A stretch of DNA of 64,000 bases from Nissolia schottii (lineage: Eukaryota > Streptophyta > Magnoliopsida > Fabales > Fabaceae), in assembly GCA_003254905.1 (NCBI GenBank), contig QANU01077356.1, positions 1-64,000 on the forward strand, written 5' to 3'. The notes under the pieces were generated by a model, which was not told the origin of the DNA, made no database searches, and worked only from the letters and a program-made list of their open reading frames with translations. Below, one piece after another: positions 46,139 through 58,383 of the stretch. The position numbers and the translations under genes were made by a program. The number at the start of each line of letters is the position of its first letter. Within the stretch, counting starts at the first letter, position 1.

Positions 46139-46420
46139 CTACTCGCTCTGCTTTTTTTAATATACCGTAATTTCATAATTATTTATTAACTTTTTTAATT
46201 TATATCACGTTAATTATTTTTTTTATTATACTCTTGTTAAATAAACATTTTCTTTTGTGTTTATATACTACTAATAACTATAACTATCTTCATTACTTCT
46301 CTATTAAATAAGAATAATTGTATAAAATATTATCATTTTTTTTTTACTTTCATGTTTTTTAATCATTTTTTTAATATATAAGTACAACACAAAATGGACA
46401 ACTAAAAAAACGGAAGTAAT
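46139..46420. mobile_element. Degenerate CTCCGTCC-type MITE
   Basis: The left TACTACTCGCTCTGCTTTTT and right AAAAAAACGGAAGTAATTA ends resemble the 'tactccctccg...cggagggagta' plant MITE ends. Very A+T-rich inside. The limits and class are tentative. Confidence 0.4.
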
Positions 46421-49400
46421 TAGCCATGGCGCGTGCCAAATAGAAATTGGAAACTAATATAAAAAAAACTATTTAGACTATGGATTATGTAAGGATAAAA
46501 GAGGCGAAAATTTTGGATATCAAAATGACAGTTACACTTAAATGTCCTCTTTATTAGTAATGTAGATGAAAAAATGGAAAGAAATGAAAGTTGGCAATGT
46601 GTATTGCACACAAAGGAAAGCGTAGTGGTGGGTAACAATTAGAGTAGTGACGGGTAGTTGGCAACGTAAATTTATATGTTAGCCCGAGTAATAGATATTA
46701 TAAAATTAATTCTTGTTAAGGGCAAAAATGAGATGTTAATTTGGACCCCAAATTACAATTTTTTTTTGTTGAATCCATTTTATAGTATGTATAAATTAAT
46801 TAATGATTTTAATTAATTAATGGAAAATATTACGAGGGCACCCTAAACTTTTTATGCTTTGGCAAATTACTATCACAAAATTTAAAAAATTGTCCGTTAA
46901 TCCCTAAATTTTCACTAATATTTGTTATTTTATTTATTATTCAAATTTTAGATATTTTTAAATAGCTAAACTAACCTATAAGAAGTTCTTTTTTTTTAAA
47001 AAAAAAAACTTGTAAAAGTTCTAACATTAAAGAAATGAAATAAATTTTATATAATAATAAAAAATTATTAACCCTATACCATTTGGTGAATAATATCATA
47101 AATTAATTCATAATCTATATTGGTAAATGGATAAGATATTTTATCCTTTGCTATTAATGTTGGTAAGTTAACAAATCTTTTAGACATAAAACATTATGAG
47201 AAGTGACAAATGATTTCCATTTTTTTATGACCTGAATACCAAAAGTTGACTTGGTTCAGGACCAAAAAAATATATAAATTTATCTTCACATATCCGAAAG
47301 GGAAGGAAAGAAAGAAAATACAAATCCCTCTACAAAAAAACAAAAACAATGTCATGAATCATGATGATTTTTAATTACACCAATCAACTAAAGATTATGG
47401 GTAACATGCACCGCAAACATAATAATTAGTCTCGAATCAATAAAAAGAACAACATAATGATGGCAATTCAAGAACTTAATTGCCCACATACCCGAAAGTG
47501 AACAGCATTAGCTTCACGTCAACAATACTAATAAATAAAACAACATTAGCGCGATAAATACTCGCATGATTTTGGATAATATTTAATGTATGATTAATCA
47601 TTAATTTTAATTTATACTAATATTTAACTGAAAAAAATCATATAAAAAATAAAAATAAAATCAATGACTCATAAAGTTCTTAAATCATGTAGTCAATATA
47701 ATTCCAAACCATACAAATATTTCTCCATTATTTTAAAACAATGCTAATTTATTTTTTTAAAAAAAGGATCAATTTGCTCGCGAGAGTCAAAGAGACAATT
47801 AATAAAGTTTTGAACTGCAATTTTTGCTCCCTTCGTACAAACAATTTTTCTGAGGAATGTTTCACTATATTATCTTCTTCCTCTCTAAAGTTTTTTCAAC
47901 TTCACCTTGAATTAAGACAAAATTGAAATTGAGGAAATTACATTTGAGTCTTATTCTTTATACAGTACCTATTTTTGGTTCTTGATTTAACACCGACATA
48001 ATACATACACCACGACATGACACATGTCCCAATTTGAAGGCTCACGTTGTTGTCATTGTTCTTTCGAATGTCTGGTTAGCATCAACCCATTAAACATCAT
48101 ATTCATATCACATATGCATATTGTTCACGTTAGATGCAAATTTTGTGATTCTTTTTGTTAATTAACTAGTAGAAAACAGGTTGGACGAACATAAATAAAT
48201 CAAATTCAGTTTTCTTACTTAGAACCACTTAATTAATTGAGTCAAATTTCATTGATATTTAGATTTATGACATGCTTTATTATTCGAATTAGACGATCTT
48301 CCTTTCATTACAATTTTTACCAATAAATAAAAAGAAAAAAGAAAAAGATACTAATGAATAGTTGCTTAAATTATTCATAGTTCTTGTTACAAATATAATG
48401 ACGTGTGATTATCAAGAACCATATATCCCAAAAACTTAAGCGAATGGGATCCGATAATTTTAATAATTTTTATATTATATCTCTTTATAATTCCATTAAG
48501 AGAAATGATAAGTTGACATGGTATTAGGATCTTTATAACCAAAAGGTCAAGAGCTTGATCCTTATCAACTCCTAATATAAAAAAAACTATCTATGCTTCA
48601 AGTCGAAAGAGCTATTACGTGAAGAGACATGTAAAGAAATATATAAAATCATTCAATTGCTTTTATCCATCAGTTTAAGCTTTCGAAAGAGATGATAACT
48701 TCACAAAATCGTCATTTACCTATAGTTCTTGTCTTATTGGTATTTTAAATTCATAGTATTGATCATGTAAGTTCTTACAAAATATCGTTCATTAGAGTTT
48801 CACCCACCACTATTTTGCTTTTGCGAGTGACAAAGATTCAATATTTTTGGCAAAAAAGTAGAGCGACACAAGAGGACAAAAACCAAACAACCATACTAGT
48901 GTAATGTCATTGATTTTGGTTACAAGTCAGCGCTAACATCACTTCCATGAATGGTAATTAAATTGAAGTATTTAATTAATAATGAAATATCATATATAAT
49001 TAAATACGTATACATAACTGTTAGTCATTAGCTTTCACCGTGACAAATGACTTTAAACCTAATTACCCTATGATCTAATTAAAGTGACAGCTGTTATAAA
49101 AGAATGGATGTTTTGTGACTTAACGCTTTCAATTTCTATTCAAAACTCTCCATCTAAACTAAACGTATGTGCACTTAGGTATCTTAATATAGAGACTTTC
49201 ACTTCAAAAATAATTGACTAACTAGTTCAACAACATGAGTCATATACGTCACATTCACCATAAAGTAGAGCAAATTCTACACACCTATTTAGTTTGCCAG
49301 ATATCGAATTCAAGTTTCTAGTAACTTCTTTTAGTTCAAATCAAATATTGACCGGTAAGTTAATTACATTCCTATTTATTTTTATTGACGCAATTAATAT

Positions 49401-49789
49401 TAATTGTAATTAAAAGAGACTGATATTACGAGAGTTTTATCTTTCATAATGTATCGATCTGACACGAGCTAACTAATTAAAGTCTGATGAACTCCAATTA
49501 CTTGTAGTTTAGAAGGAAAAAAAAAACCAATATTTCTATTTTTCAATTTTCCCATTACAGACTCCATAAGGATGAGTACCTTCTATAAATTCAGCTAACC
49601 ATTTTTCTTAATTAAGCTTTGAAATCAAAATCTGTAAACTATTTAATTTGAATTTCAAACGTTAGGTTTTCCTTTTGGTAAAAGGATTGCTTTGGGCATA
49701 TGATACATTTTATGACCAAGTCCTTAATTATTTTTCTTACCCTACCTCCTGTTGAGCTAGCTAGAACTTATAAAAGTGAGATGCGCAAG

Positions 49790-49965
49790 ATTATCAAAAT
49801 CGAGATTTAACGTAAGATTAAAAAAAATATATATAAAATCATAATATGATTTAAATTATAGGATTATTGTTCGATCTAAGTGATAATATTAAAATTAGTT
49901 GATCTCTTTAAACTCATAAAATCGTAAGATTTCATGATTTAAATCGAGATCTTACTCACCTCCGT
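49790..49965. repeat. AAATCG/CGTAAGATT dispersed repeat, copy 2
   Basis: Same word order as 12108-12290. The ends are inverted relative to each other: TCAAAATCGAGATTTAACG on the left, and on the right TTTAAATCGAGATCTTAC, whose reverse complement begins GTAAGATCTCGATTTAAA. About 175 bp, non-coding. Confidence 0.6.
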
Positions 49966-51554
49966 AATACATAAATATGTTATATTCAAGCACCGACTGC
50001 CATGTTATATATCTCAAAGAAAAGGAAAAGCCATTTCATGTAAATGTGCCTGTCTTGCAATTATTTTTTGAGATATGCTCTTATACCAACCGATTTAAAA
50101 TTAAATTCAGCATCTTTACGTGTGGACCAATTTGGAATATGAAGTTCCCACTTCCTCAACCTTCAAAAGTCACCTCACGATAGAACAAAGATTCAAAGCC
50201 TATAGTCTTAATTTCAAAATCAATTGAAGCTTATAGCTACTAGCTACTAGCTAAGGAGTATGTTTTGAGTTATTAATTAATTAACCAAAGAATTAATGAG
50301 ACTTTATTAAATTATATGCTTATTAATTCATTCTCTGTGTGTTTTATAACTTGATTCAAAATTGGTCCACCACGTATAGAGTCTAGGTTGGTTATAAATT
50401 GAGAGTAATTGCGGAGGCAGACACAACTTTATGAACAGTTTTGGGAGATATATGTATATAGCAGTCGGTGCATAGAATTAGCACATTTTTTAATTTTCAA
50501 ATTATATATATAACTTGAACAAATATATATGTAGGCCAATATAAACCTAAGCATCACATATAATACATGTGGTCCAAAACCAAGATCTGATTGGCGAGAA
50601 GGAAACTTCGCATTTGAGATTCAATATTTTGAATTATTGATTTATACATTCTAAATTCAAGTTTCAATGAGAATAGTGATGAAATTTATGGAAGCTATAT
50701 AGACAAAATAATTTATTTCTATGAGGAATTATCTCTACGATGCTTAATTGTGTATATGCTGTTGAAGCTATAGACAAAAGGAGGAGGAGGTACAGAAATG
50801 GTGTGTTAGTAAATTTGACACATTCTGAACAATGTGTCTATATATAACAATTATTCGTACATAAGTCTTTTTTTTCTTTCAAAAGTTTTCATTCTCTAAT
50901 CAAGGTAACGCTAAGAAAAAAATAGAGCTATGAGTAATTACCATCTTGTCACCAAAATACATCAAACAACTCTCGAGTAGTACTGGTCAACCCTCATTAA
51001 AAAAAACATAGTTATCTAGACATCAAAATTTACATGTGATAATCGCAATTGTAAATATAAGGTAGAGTTTGGTTATATAAATATCAAATTAACATATTAT
51101 CTTTACTAAGAATCCTTACATAGCTAAAATTACCCTTATTTAAACCATCATCACACAATATGGATATGGATATGGCTGTCAGACACACAAGGAGGACAAA
51201 TTGTCGTGTGGCGCCTCTCAATTATATGAATAAGGACTATGTGTATTATTTTTTCTGCAGAAGCAGATTAAGAAGAAAGAAGAAAGAAAAAAGAAAATGG
51301 CTTTGGCAATAGGCATTCCCTTTGGACCAGAATAGCTCAACTTTCTTTATAAAAATATTGTAGAATAACTTGACTCCTTTCATTCAATGCTGTAATAAAC
51401 AAATCGGGCCGAGATTCAAAGGCTTAATAAAACTGGGCCAACTCTACCAAGAAAATAAGTTATAGGGCCTGCTTAGAATCTTACTTCACACTTTCACTAA
51501 TATTCTTTTTATTAATTATTATTACTGTAATAAACGTTGTTAGACTTTTGTTTT

Positions 51555-51815
51555 AGAGGAAACCATCAAATTTATTTTCAATCTGGCAGCGGATGTCAAG
51601 TTCTTCTTCAAATTATTAAAAACATCAAATTCATTCTTAAGATTATTAAAAGTTAATCAAATTAGTTTTTGAAAATGACTAATTTGATCGACGTCTAATG
51701 ATTAATTTGATTAACTTTTAACAACTTTATAAATAAACTTGATACTTTTCATAATTTAGAAACAAATTTAACAAACGTTGTTAATCTTAAAAACGAATTT
51801 AATATTTACTCTTTA
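51555..51815. mobile_element. Foldback MITE
   Basis: The two halves are inverted copies of each other. The innermost arms are near-perfect (ATTAAAAGTTAATCAAATTA at about 51645-51667, reverse complement at 51702-51725), and similarity continues outward for about 100 bp with decay. No coding sequence. The outer ends are approximate. Confidence 0.6.
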
Positions 51816-51961
51816 TTTTGAGGTTAATTTTTATGCGTTAGATCCATATGGCAAAAGGATTATTAATTGTTATTATTAGTCACATGGCCATGTATCATAA
51901 AGTTTTGAACCCTATTGTACTAGCCCACGTTATGACAAATATATGAATTTAAAACCTGATT

Positions 51962-51962
51962 T

Positions 51963-52002
<40 letters not shown>

Positions 52003-52003
52003 C
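51962..52003. repeat. (TC)n(TA)n microsatellite
   Basis: About a dozen CT units run directly into TA units. Confidence 0.9.
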
Positions 52004-53934
52004 ACATATACATATATATCAACCATACATCTCTTTGTTTTTCTTCGTACATGTTTTTTTAAGCATAGTATATGAACTATTTATGAAGTAGACATATTTG
52101 ATGCAACACAATTGACTCTCTCGTCTTCATTCTCAATAAAACAATTTGTTGGTCTTTGCCAACTATTTATGTTGGTTTTTGCCTTATATGGATGTTGTTA
52201 TATTTTTTAATTTACAGTTCTGTCAAAATTGTTTCACATCAATTTAATTATAACATTTTGAACTTTGACTTTAATGTAGTACTGTACTATTGATTTTGAT
52301 AACAAATCTTTCGTTAAATCATCAGTATAAGACTTAACTGAGATCAAAATTTTAAGTATTAGAATTGAATTGAGGTGAAAAAAATTTCAAAACCAAACTG
52401 GTAGCAATTTGAAAATATTAGCTCCAAGAAAGATATTTAATCAAGATGGTATTGTGTGCTGGTTACTGGCTAGTGTACTTTGGATTTGTCTCTTTGATCA
52501 AATTAAAGTGTTTGTTCTTGTATGTCCTCACTTCTCATGTCTGAATATTTAGCTTTGGTTTATACTTCATTTCTACATCTAAGATAGATTAGCAAACTAA
52601 GATAAGATTATATTAGCTAAAGATAGATAAAAGATTTGATTTGAGGCAGAGAAGAGAAGAAGGAATGCCAATCTTGCTAAGAAGCATTGGTTTTCGAGTA
52701 GTAACATTGTAAAATGGTTACTATGACTCCAGAGTTCCAAAATCTCAAATATTTAGAGAAATCAAAGGAGACATATGGCATAGTTGCCAAATAATCCACA
52801 ATTTTTCCTTTTTTTTGAAATCACCGGTATCTGAAACCTATTGGATTTCACTTTATCTAGTTTGAGCCAGTTATATGTAATTGTGGATTTAAATGTGTTT
52901 TACGATGCTGCACTTTATTTAAGGACTGTATAATATATGCTTATGGAGGAAAATATAGAAGAAACAAAATTTCCATACAGAATGGTGTTGTTCTTTCTGC
53001 CAATTGTTGTAACATATTGACATCTGTTCTTGATGTTAAGCAATACTACATATGATAGATCTTCAACATGTTATGGATTTATACTATATGTTTTTGTAGC
53101 ACTATGGTCATGTGAGAAAAATGCTAGTAGAGGCTTCATTTCAATAAAGTGGGGTTACACAGAATATATTCCTCTAAAAAAAAGGTAGAATAAGAAATAA
53201 GAAAGCTTTAGGAGGAAAACATTAAATAAAAAAAAAAGCTCCGACTCTTGAATAATTTTACTCTAAAATTTGGTTCTTGTTAGAGTTCAAATGATATCAA
53301 TTAATCTGCGTGAGAGATAACTGATAAGACTTATTTATAGGTTGTTTCTTTTCCTTTATAGGAGGATGCCTTATTCTCTATGTGCAAAGGCTTTTTTTTT
53401 TTAATTACTTTTTTGGTCCTAAAAAGATAGGTACATCAAACTTCTCTTTCCTATGTTTTTGCAGGTTCTTGGATGTATCCTTTGTCAATATGCTGCTGTT
53501 GGTTGTTTCATGTCTCTCTTTGATTTCTCTTTTTGGGGGTTCAATTGAATTTCAACTTCTGAGTTTCCATAAATTTTTAGAGCCAAATTTGCATATCTTT
53601 GTTATCAGCATGTCATAGATGTCCTTGTTTTCCATCATTAATCTTGTCTGTTTATACACCTGTTATTAGGAACTGAAAAATTAGAGTATTTTCAGAGCAT
53701 TCTTCCAACTTTAAGATGTATTCTTGAATCACCTTATTTTTGGGACTGTTGTGGTGACAGATAATGAAGGGACTAAAATGACCAATTTTTTGTATTTTAC
53801 AAAGACGATTTTGGTAAAAATGTTTACACAATTATGTGTCATGTTAGCACTTACCATTAAAAAATTGATGGAAGAATTAACTTGACTTTTGTATTTTGTA
53901 ATGATGATTTTGACCGACAATTTTTGGGATAAAT

Positions 53935-54310
53935 ACATATATGTGGGGGGGATAAAGTGATATTTCGTATATGTGGGGGAGAAAAAAAATTTACGAATGT
54001 GTGGGATGATAATCTGAAATCGGTTGTAGATGATCCGATTTCAGAACCGAAAAAAAAAAAAAAAGGGGGTGAAATCGGCTACAGGTGAGCCGATTTCAGA
54101 AAAAGAAAAAAAAAAGCTTTTTGGGGCTGAAATCGGCTAACCCTGGGCCGAGTTCAGCCCTTTTTTTTTAAAAAAAAAGTTTTTCAGCGGCTGACCCTGG
54201 GCTGATTTCAGCCCCCTTAAAAAAAAAAACAAAAACGAAGGCCGATTTCAGCCCCAACTCCCATACATCCGTAATTAATTTACACCCACCACATTTTCGA
54301 AAATAATTTC
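53935..54310. repeat. Palindrome-module inverted-end element, copy 3
   Basis: This is the most elaborate copy. It has successive hairpins with the shared arms CTGAAATCGG / CCGATTTCAG: about 54013-54045, 54071-54101, 54128-54157, and decayed units to 54256. Runs of A (10-15 nt) separate them. Flanks: the left ATTTCGTATATGTGGGGGAG, then AATTTACGAATGTGTGGG, pairs with the reverse complement of the right flank (TTTTCGAAAATGTGG... AATTACGGATGTATGGG). Core words differ from copies 1 and 2 (GTTGTAGATGATC, CTACAGGTGAG, TAACCCTGGG). Non-coding. Confidence 0.65.
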
Positions 54311-55149
54311 CCCCAAAGCCATTAACATGTAAAAAAACCACAATTTTTATTAGAGACGAAGTTGAAGTTGATTAAAGTGAAAATTTACAAAGAAGATTTT
54401 TTGATTTTTTTATTTAAAAGAAAGTACTTGAGAAGTGTTTTAAGAAAGATGCATGGTACACTTTGGTTCTGTAGTACAGGACCCCCCCCTGAAATTGATG
54501 AGAAAAAACACGTTAAAGATCCAAACATGCATCCCAATCCAAGATATTTGTTGAATCATGTCTTAGAAGCAGCAATTTCCAGAGACCCAAATCATACATT
54601 TGAAGTGTCACAAATCCTGAAATTGAAGCAAAGCATATTCCTATTTGACTTATAGCCAATTCCTAATCATACTTATATTCATCAAACAACCAACCAAAGG
54701 CATCCATGAAACACTAAGCTAAGCATACAAATATAAAAACAAGTAATTTTTGATGGTCAAGGGTCAAAATCCTACATTGTCAAGGCCCAAATGAGGCTAT
54801 AACAAGATCCATAACATTTGGTAATAGAATTAAGTAAATAGAGTCACGCCCTAATTAACAGATATAACTTTTGATTTATATGTAAATGCTCGATTCAACA
54901 ATTTTGAATCTTGAGATCATGCAACTTCATACTAGCATTCTCAATTAAGCACCATTAAGTATGGATTATATATAAACTTTTAATGATACAAATTTGCATT
55001 TAAAATAAATAAATAAAAAAAGAGGAAAATTTGATGAACTATAATCCAAATCTTTCAAGCCTTACAGGTCCCCTCCTGTCACAAGCAAGTGAGCAAAAGC
55101 ACTTTCAATGTGGAAGTGAAAGGTAAAGCTGCAAACTGCAGAGCCAAAC

Positions 55150-55152
<3 letters not shown>

Positions 55153-55185
<33 letters not shown>
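55153..55185. repeat. (TA)n microsatellite
   Basis: About 16 TA units in an intergenic setting. Confidence 0.9.
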
Positions 55186-55189
<4 letters not shown>

Positions 55190-57192
55190 GCTGACGATAT
55201 ACACACACATATATATAAAGAGAGAGCGAGAGATTCCTAATAATACGGTCCCTTATAGAAATGGGGTGCATAAATTGTTTTCTCGTGTTTCCATTGGAAT
55301 CGGATTTTTGAGAGTGATATCATGGACAATGACTATACTTGAAAATGTTTGTGTGTGAAACTGAAAAAATAGAGTGACATCATCATCTGGGGGAATATTT
55401 CTTCTTCTTTGGTTACATGAACAATTGTGATCTTTTAGTGATTGTACTTTTTTTTATTTATTTTTTGGTTTAATCTAGAATAGTACTTATTTCATTTGTG
55501 TGTAATTAATGAGTGTTTTTTCACGTGTCTTGCTAGGTAATTATTTCTTCCTAATTAATAAATCATAAAACTAATTTATTGAACTTTGTTATAATTTTAT
55601 GATCTAATGATGTGTATCGATAAAATGATAACAAAATTTTATTAATTTAATTTTAAAAATCATTAAAAATGAACAAATTTAGTAGGGAGGGGTAAATACC
55701 CCGCAAAACACAGTTCAATCAATAATTTCTTACATTTTGACTATTTCAATGATTTGACTAATAAAAAGTTTGTTATGATCATATCAAAATGATGAAAAAG
55801 TTCAATGTTTATTTTCAAAAGTCATTAAAAATGAACACATTTAATATGAAAAGATAATTACCCCGTGAGACATGTGAAAAACTACCTAATTATATTGCTT
55901 CAAGTAGCATGCTCGTAATATTTTTATGAATTTGATTTAAATCATTGCCATAGGTTAGTGATACGTCCAGACGCTTTTCCTCTTACTTTGAGCTCGAAGA
56001 GTAAGTAAGAGTACTTGTAATTCCTTGATCATTGAATCTGTTGTGCCTGGTAGTGATTTGGCCTCATGAAGTGTAGGTGATAGTGTCATACCATGAGAAG
56101 GAGCTCTGAGCCAAGCCTAAGCTTGCTTAGGTGTGTCCTCAAGCTCTTATCATCATGGGAGAACCATGTTTGTTGAGGTCGAATTAACGAGTGTCGAGAT
56201 CAAGCTATTAGGTCTAGAAGATCAGTCCTATGTTTGATTCAACACTCATTACTCTTAAATAATGCATTGAATTTGAGTATTTCCGTTATGAGTACATTAC
56301 TAATTTTATAATGAATCGCCTCAATTTGAGAGCAAATTAATTAGAATTTGACAAGCTGAGCTCTACATACTAGTAATTTTTCGATAACTCATTTCTCAAA
56401 TTTTACAACATCCACGTTGTAACAATCTCTAGTGGAAGAGAAAGGATATGCGCATCATGCATGTATCATATATCATGCAGGGGTGATGCGAGACTCTCTC
56501 CTTCTCATTTGACTTTTGCAAATTGGGTCTTGTCTTTCCCACTTGCATATTTACCACATTAGCCCTCAGCCAACAAAGTTCAAAAAAGTAGCCAACCCAG
56601 CCCACTACACTAGTCAGCACATATTCTTTCCCACTCCCTCACGATTCACCCAACAATGAGCCATCACATTAGGAAGCACCAATGAACCTACCATCGCCCT
56701 CCAGTTCTAGTTCTGGATCTCAAAACATTTAATGCATGTAATAAGCGCTTGTTAATGATTTAAAAAGTAAAAATATTTTGAAATTTTAATGTATTTAATA
56801 TATTAAAATGTTGAATTTTTTTTCTTCTTTCTAATGTCGCTAGAACATTTGTTACCAAAACTTTTTCTTGGTATATATTCTTTAAATATTACAAATTAAA
56901 ATAAATAATAAGTAAGATTTCAAAATCATACACTAAATTAAATGTGGTATAACATCATACAAAAATTTCTAATCATCAAACGCAGTAAGAGAGAGAGAGA
57001 GAGGGTTTTGGTTACATTTATTGTGGAAACCCATATCCCTGCTACTTCATTAACTGATTCATTAAAATCCCTTACTATGAATAACATTCCTTCATACACA
57101 TACACTCCTACTTCAATTCAAACTAGTCCTTCATTTGTCAACAAAAACCCAACCTTGGTCCTACTCCTCTCAAACCTCTTCTTTGGCACAGT

Positions 57193-57205
57193 NNNNNNNN
57201 NNNNN
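57193..57205. other. Assembly gap (13 N)
   Basis: Thirteen consecutive N followed by an A-run. Gap size is probably arbitrary. Confidence 0.95.
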
Positions 57206-58383
57206 AAAAAAAAAAAGAGTTATTGATCTATATTTAAACTGAAAACTGCTAGAAAATAACAGAGCTGTTCTATAATATTATGTAGCTAGCAAGTTTGAAT
57301 TTCCGATTATAAATTGATGACACTATACTTTGAAAAAAAGTTTCTGTTTTATAACTTTTGTTTAAACTAAGGTCTAAGGCGGATTCTGCGCTATACAAAA
57401 AAAGTTATTTCATCGATATAAGGTTAGTTAAATGGTAAATAAACTTGTTTCATTTTTAAAGAATTTTAAGTTTAAAATTTTAAAAAAAAACATAAGTTAA
57501 CAAAAACAATCACATTACTCTAAATTAGATTAGTGGATTTTACTTATAATAAAATTTAAATATCAATGCAAGAAAAAGAAAAAGAAAAGTTGATTTATGT
57601 AGTGCAATTGCCACTTCAGTAGATACGGAAACATGTCAAAAAAAGTTAGCTAAATTTCTTCTAAATATGAAAATCAATTTTTAGGAGAGGAAAAAAATAT
57701 AAACTCTATTATTATTTTAAACTTATTATTATTTGAGGTTAATTTTGATGCTGGGAGAAAATTTGTTCACACTTTCATTCAATTGTATAATATCATATAT
57801 GAGATTTTTAAAATAATAAATATAAGAATCAAACATTTTTGTAATGTTTCACGGTGTACATTTGGCTAATGTACTAATACATAATTGAATTTTAGATATA
57901 TGTGTACCGTACTTTTACACTAGCAGTACTTCAAAAATTAAATGAAACATATTTTTATATTGATTTTAATTTTATTTTATTTGGGTTTCTTCTATCCCAT
58001 TAAAAAGAAAATTTAAAATATAGCACTCTTATATTAATAGGCATATTTTAATACCACGCTCTTGTAATTAATCTTTTGTCACACTCATTAATTGAGAGCA
58101 TGTAATCTATTCATTAAACCAACTTACTCATTCTAAAAACAAAAAACAAAATTATTATTTTTTTTTCAAAAAAGCTTATTGATTACACAAGAGGGCGTTA
58201 CAGAGACACTTTCCTTTCCACAATCCTTATTAATATTCACTCCCCCCCTTTTTTTTCCACTTTATATCTTCACTTTACTTTGTTCTGAATTCTTCTCCTT
58301 CTCATTTTCCCCTGTTTCTTTCTCTGTTTCTCTTCTCCTTGTGTGCTTCCTGAAGCTCTTTTCTTTCTTCAGAAGCTTCAACA

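Larger units (their letters stand above)
45701..53934. other. Gene-free AT-rich DNA
   Basis: No gene recognised in about 8.2 kb. It contains a CTCCGTCC-type MITE-like repeat (46139-46420), a copy of the AAATCG/CGTAAGATT repeat (49790-49965), a foldback MITE (51555-51815) and a TC/TA microsatellite (51962-52003). About 52440-53700 is slightly less AT-rich and gene-like in texture, with a possible acceptor TTTTTGCAG at 53457-53465, but I could not build an exon chain. Confidence 0.5.
54311..58383. other. Gene-free DNA and NAT promoter
   Basis: The open frame at 54362-54655 lies in a dispersed repeat whose inverted form contains GGATGCATGTTTGGATC, a common plant repeat end; I do not call a gene. 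It contains a (TA)n run at 55153-55185, a GA run at 56989-57003 and a 13-N gap at 57193-57205. The last ~200 bp, a CT-rich leader (TTTCTCTGTTTCTCTTCTCC), is likely the NAT 5' UTR. Confidence 0.5.

Noticed and set aside
54362-54655. 97-codon frame on the plus strand
   Set aside because: It overlaps a dispersed repeat whose reverse complement carries GGATGCATGTTTGGATC; no protein family recognised.
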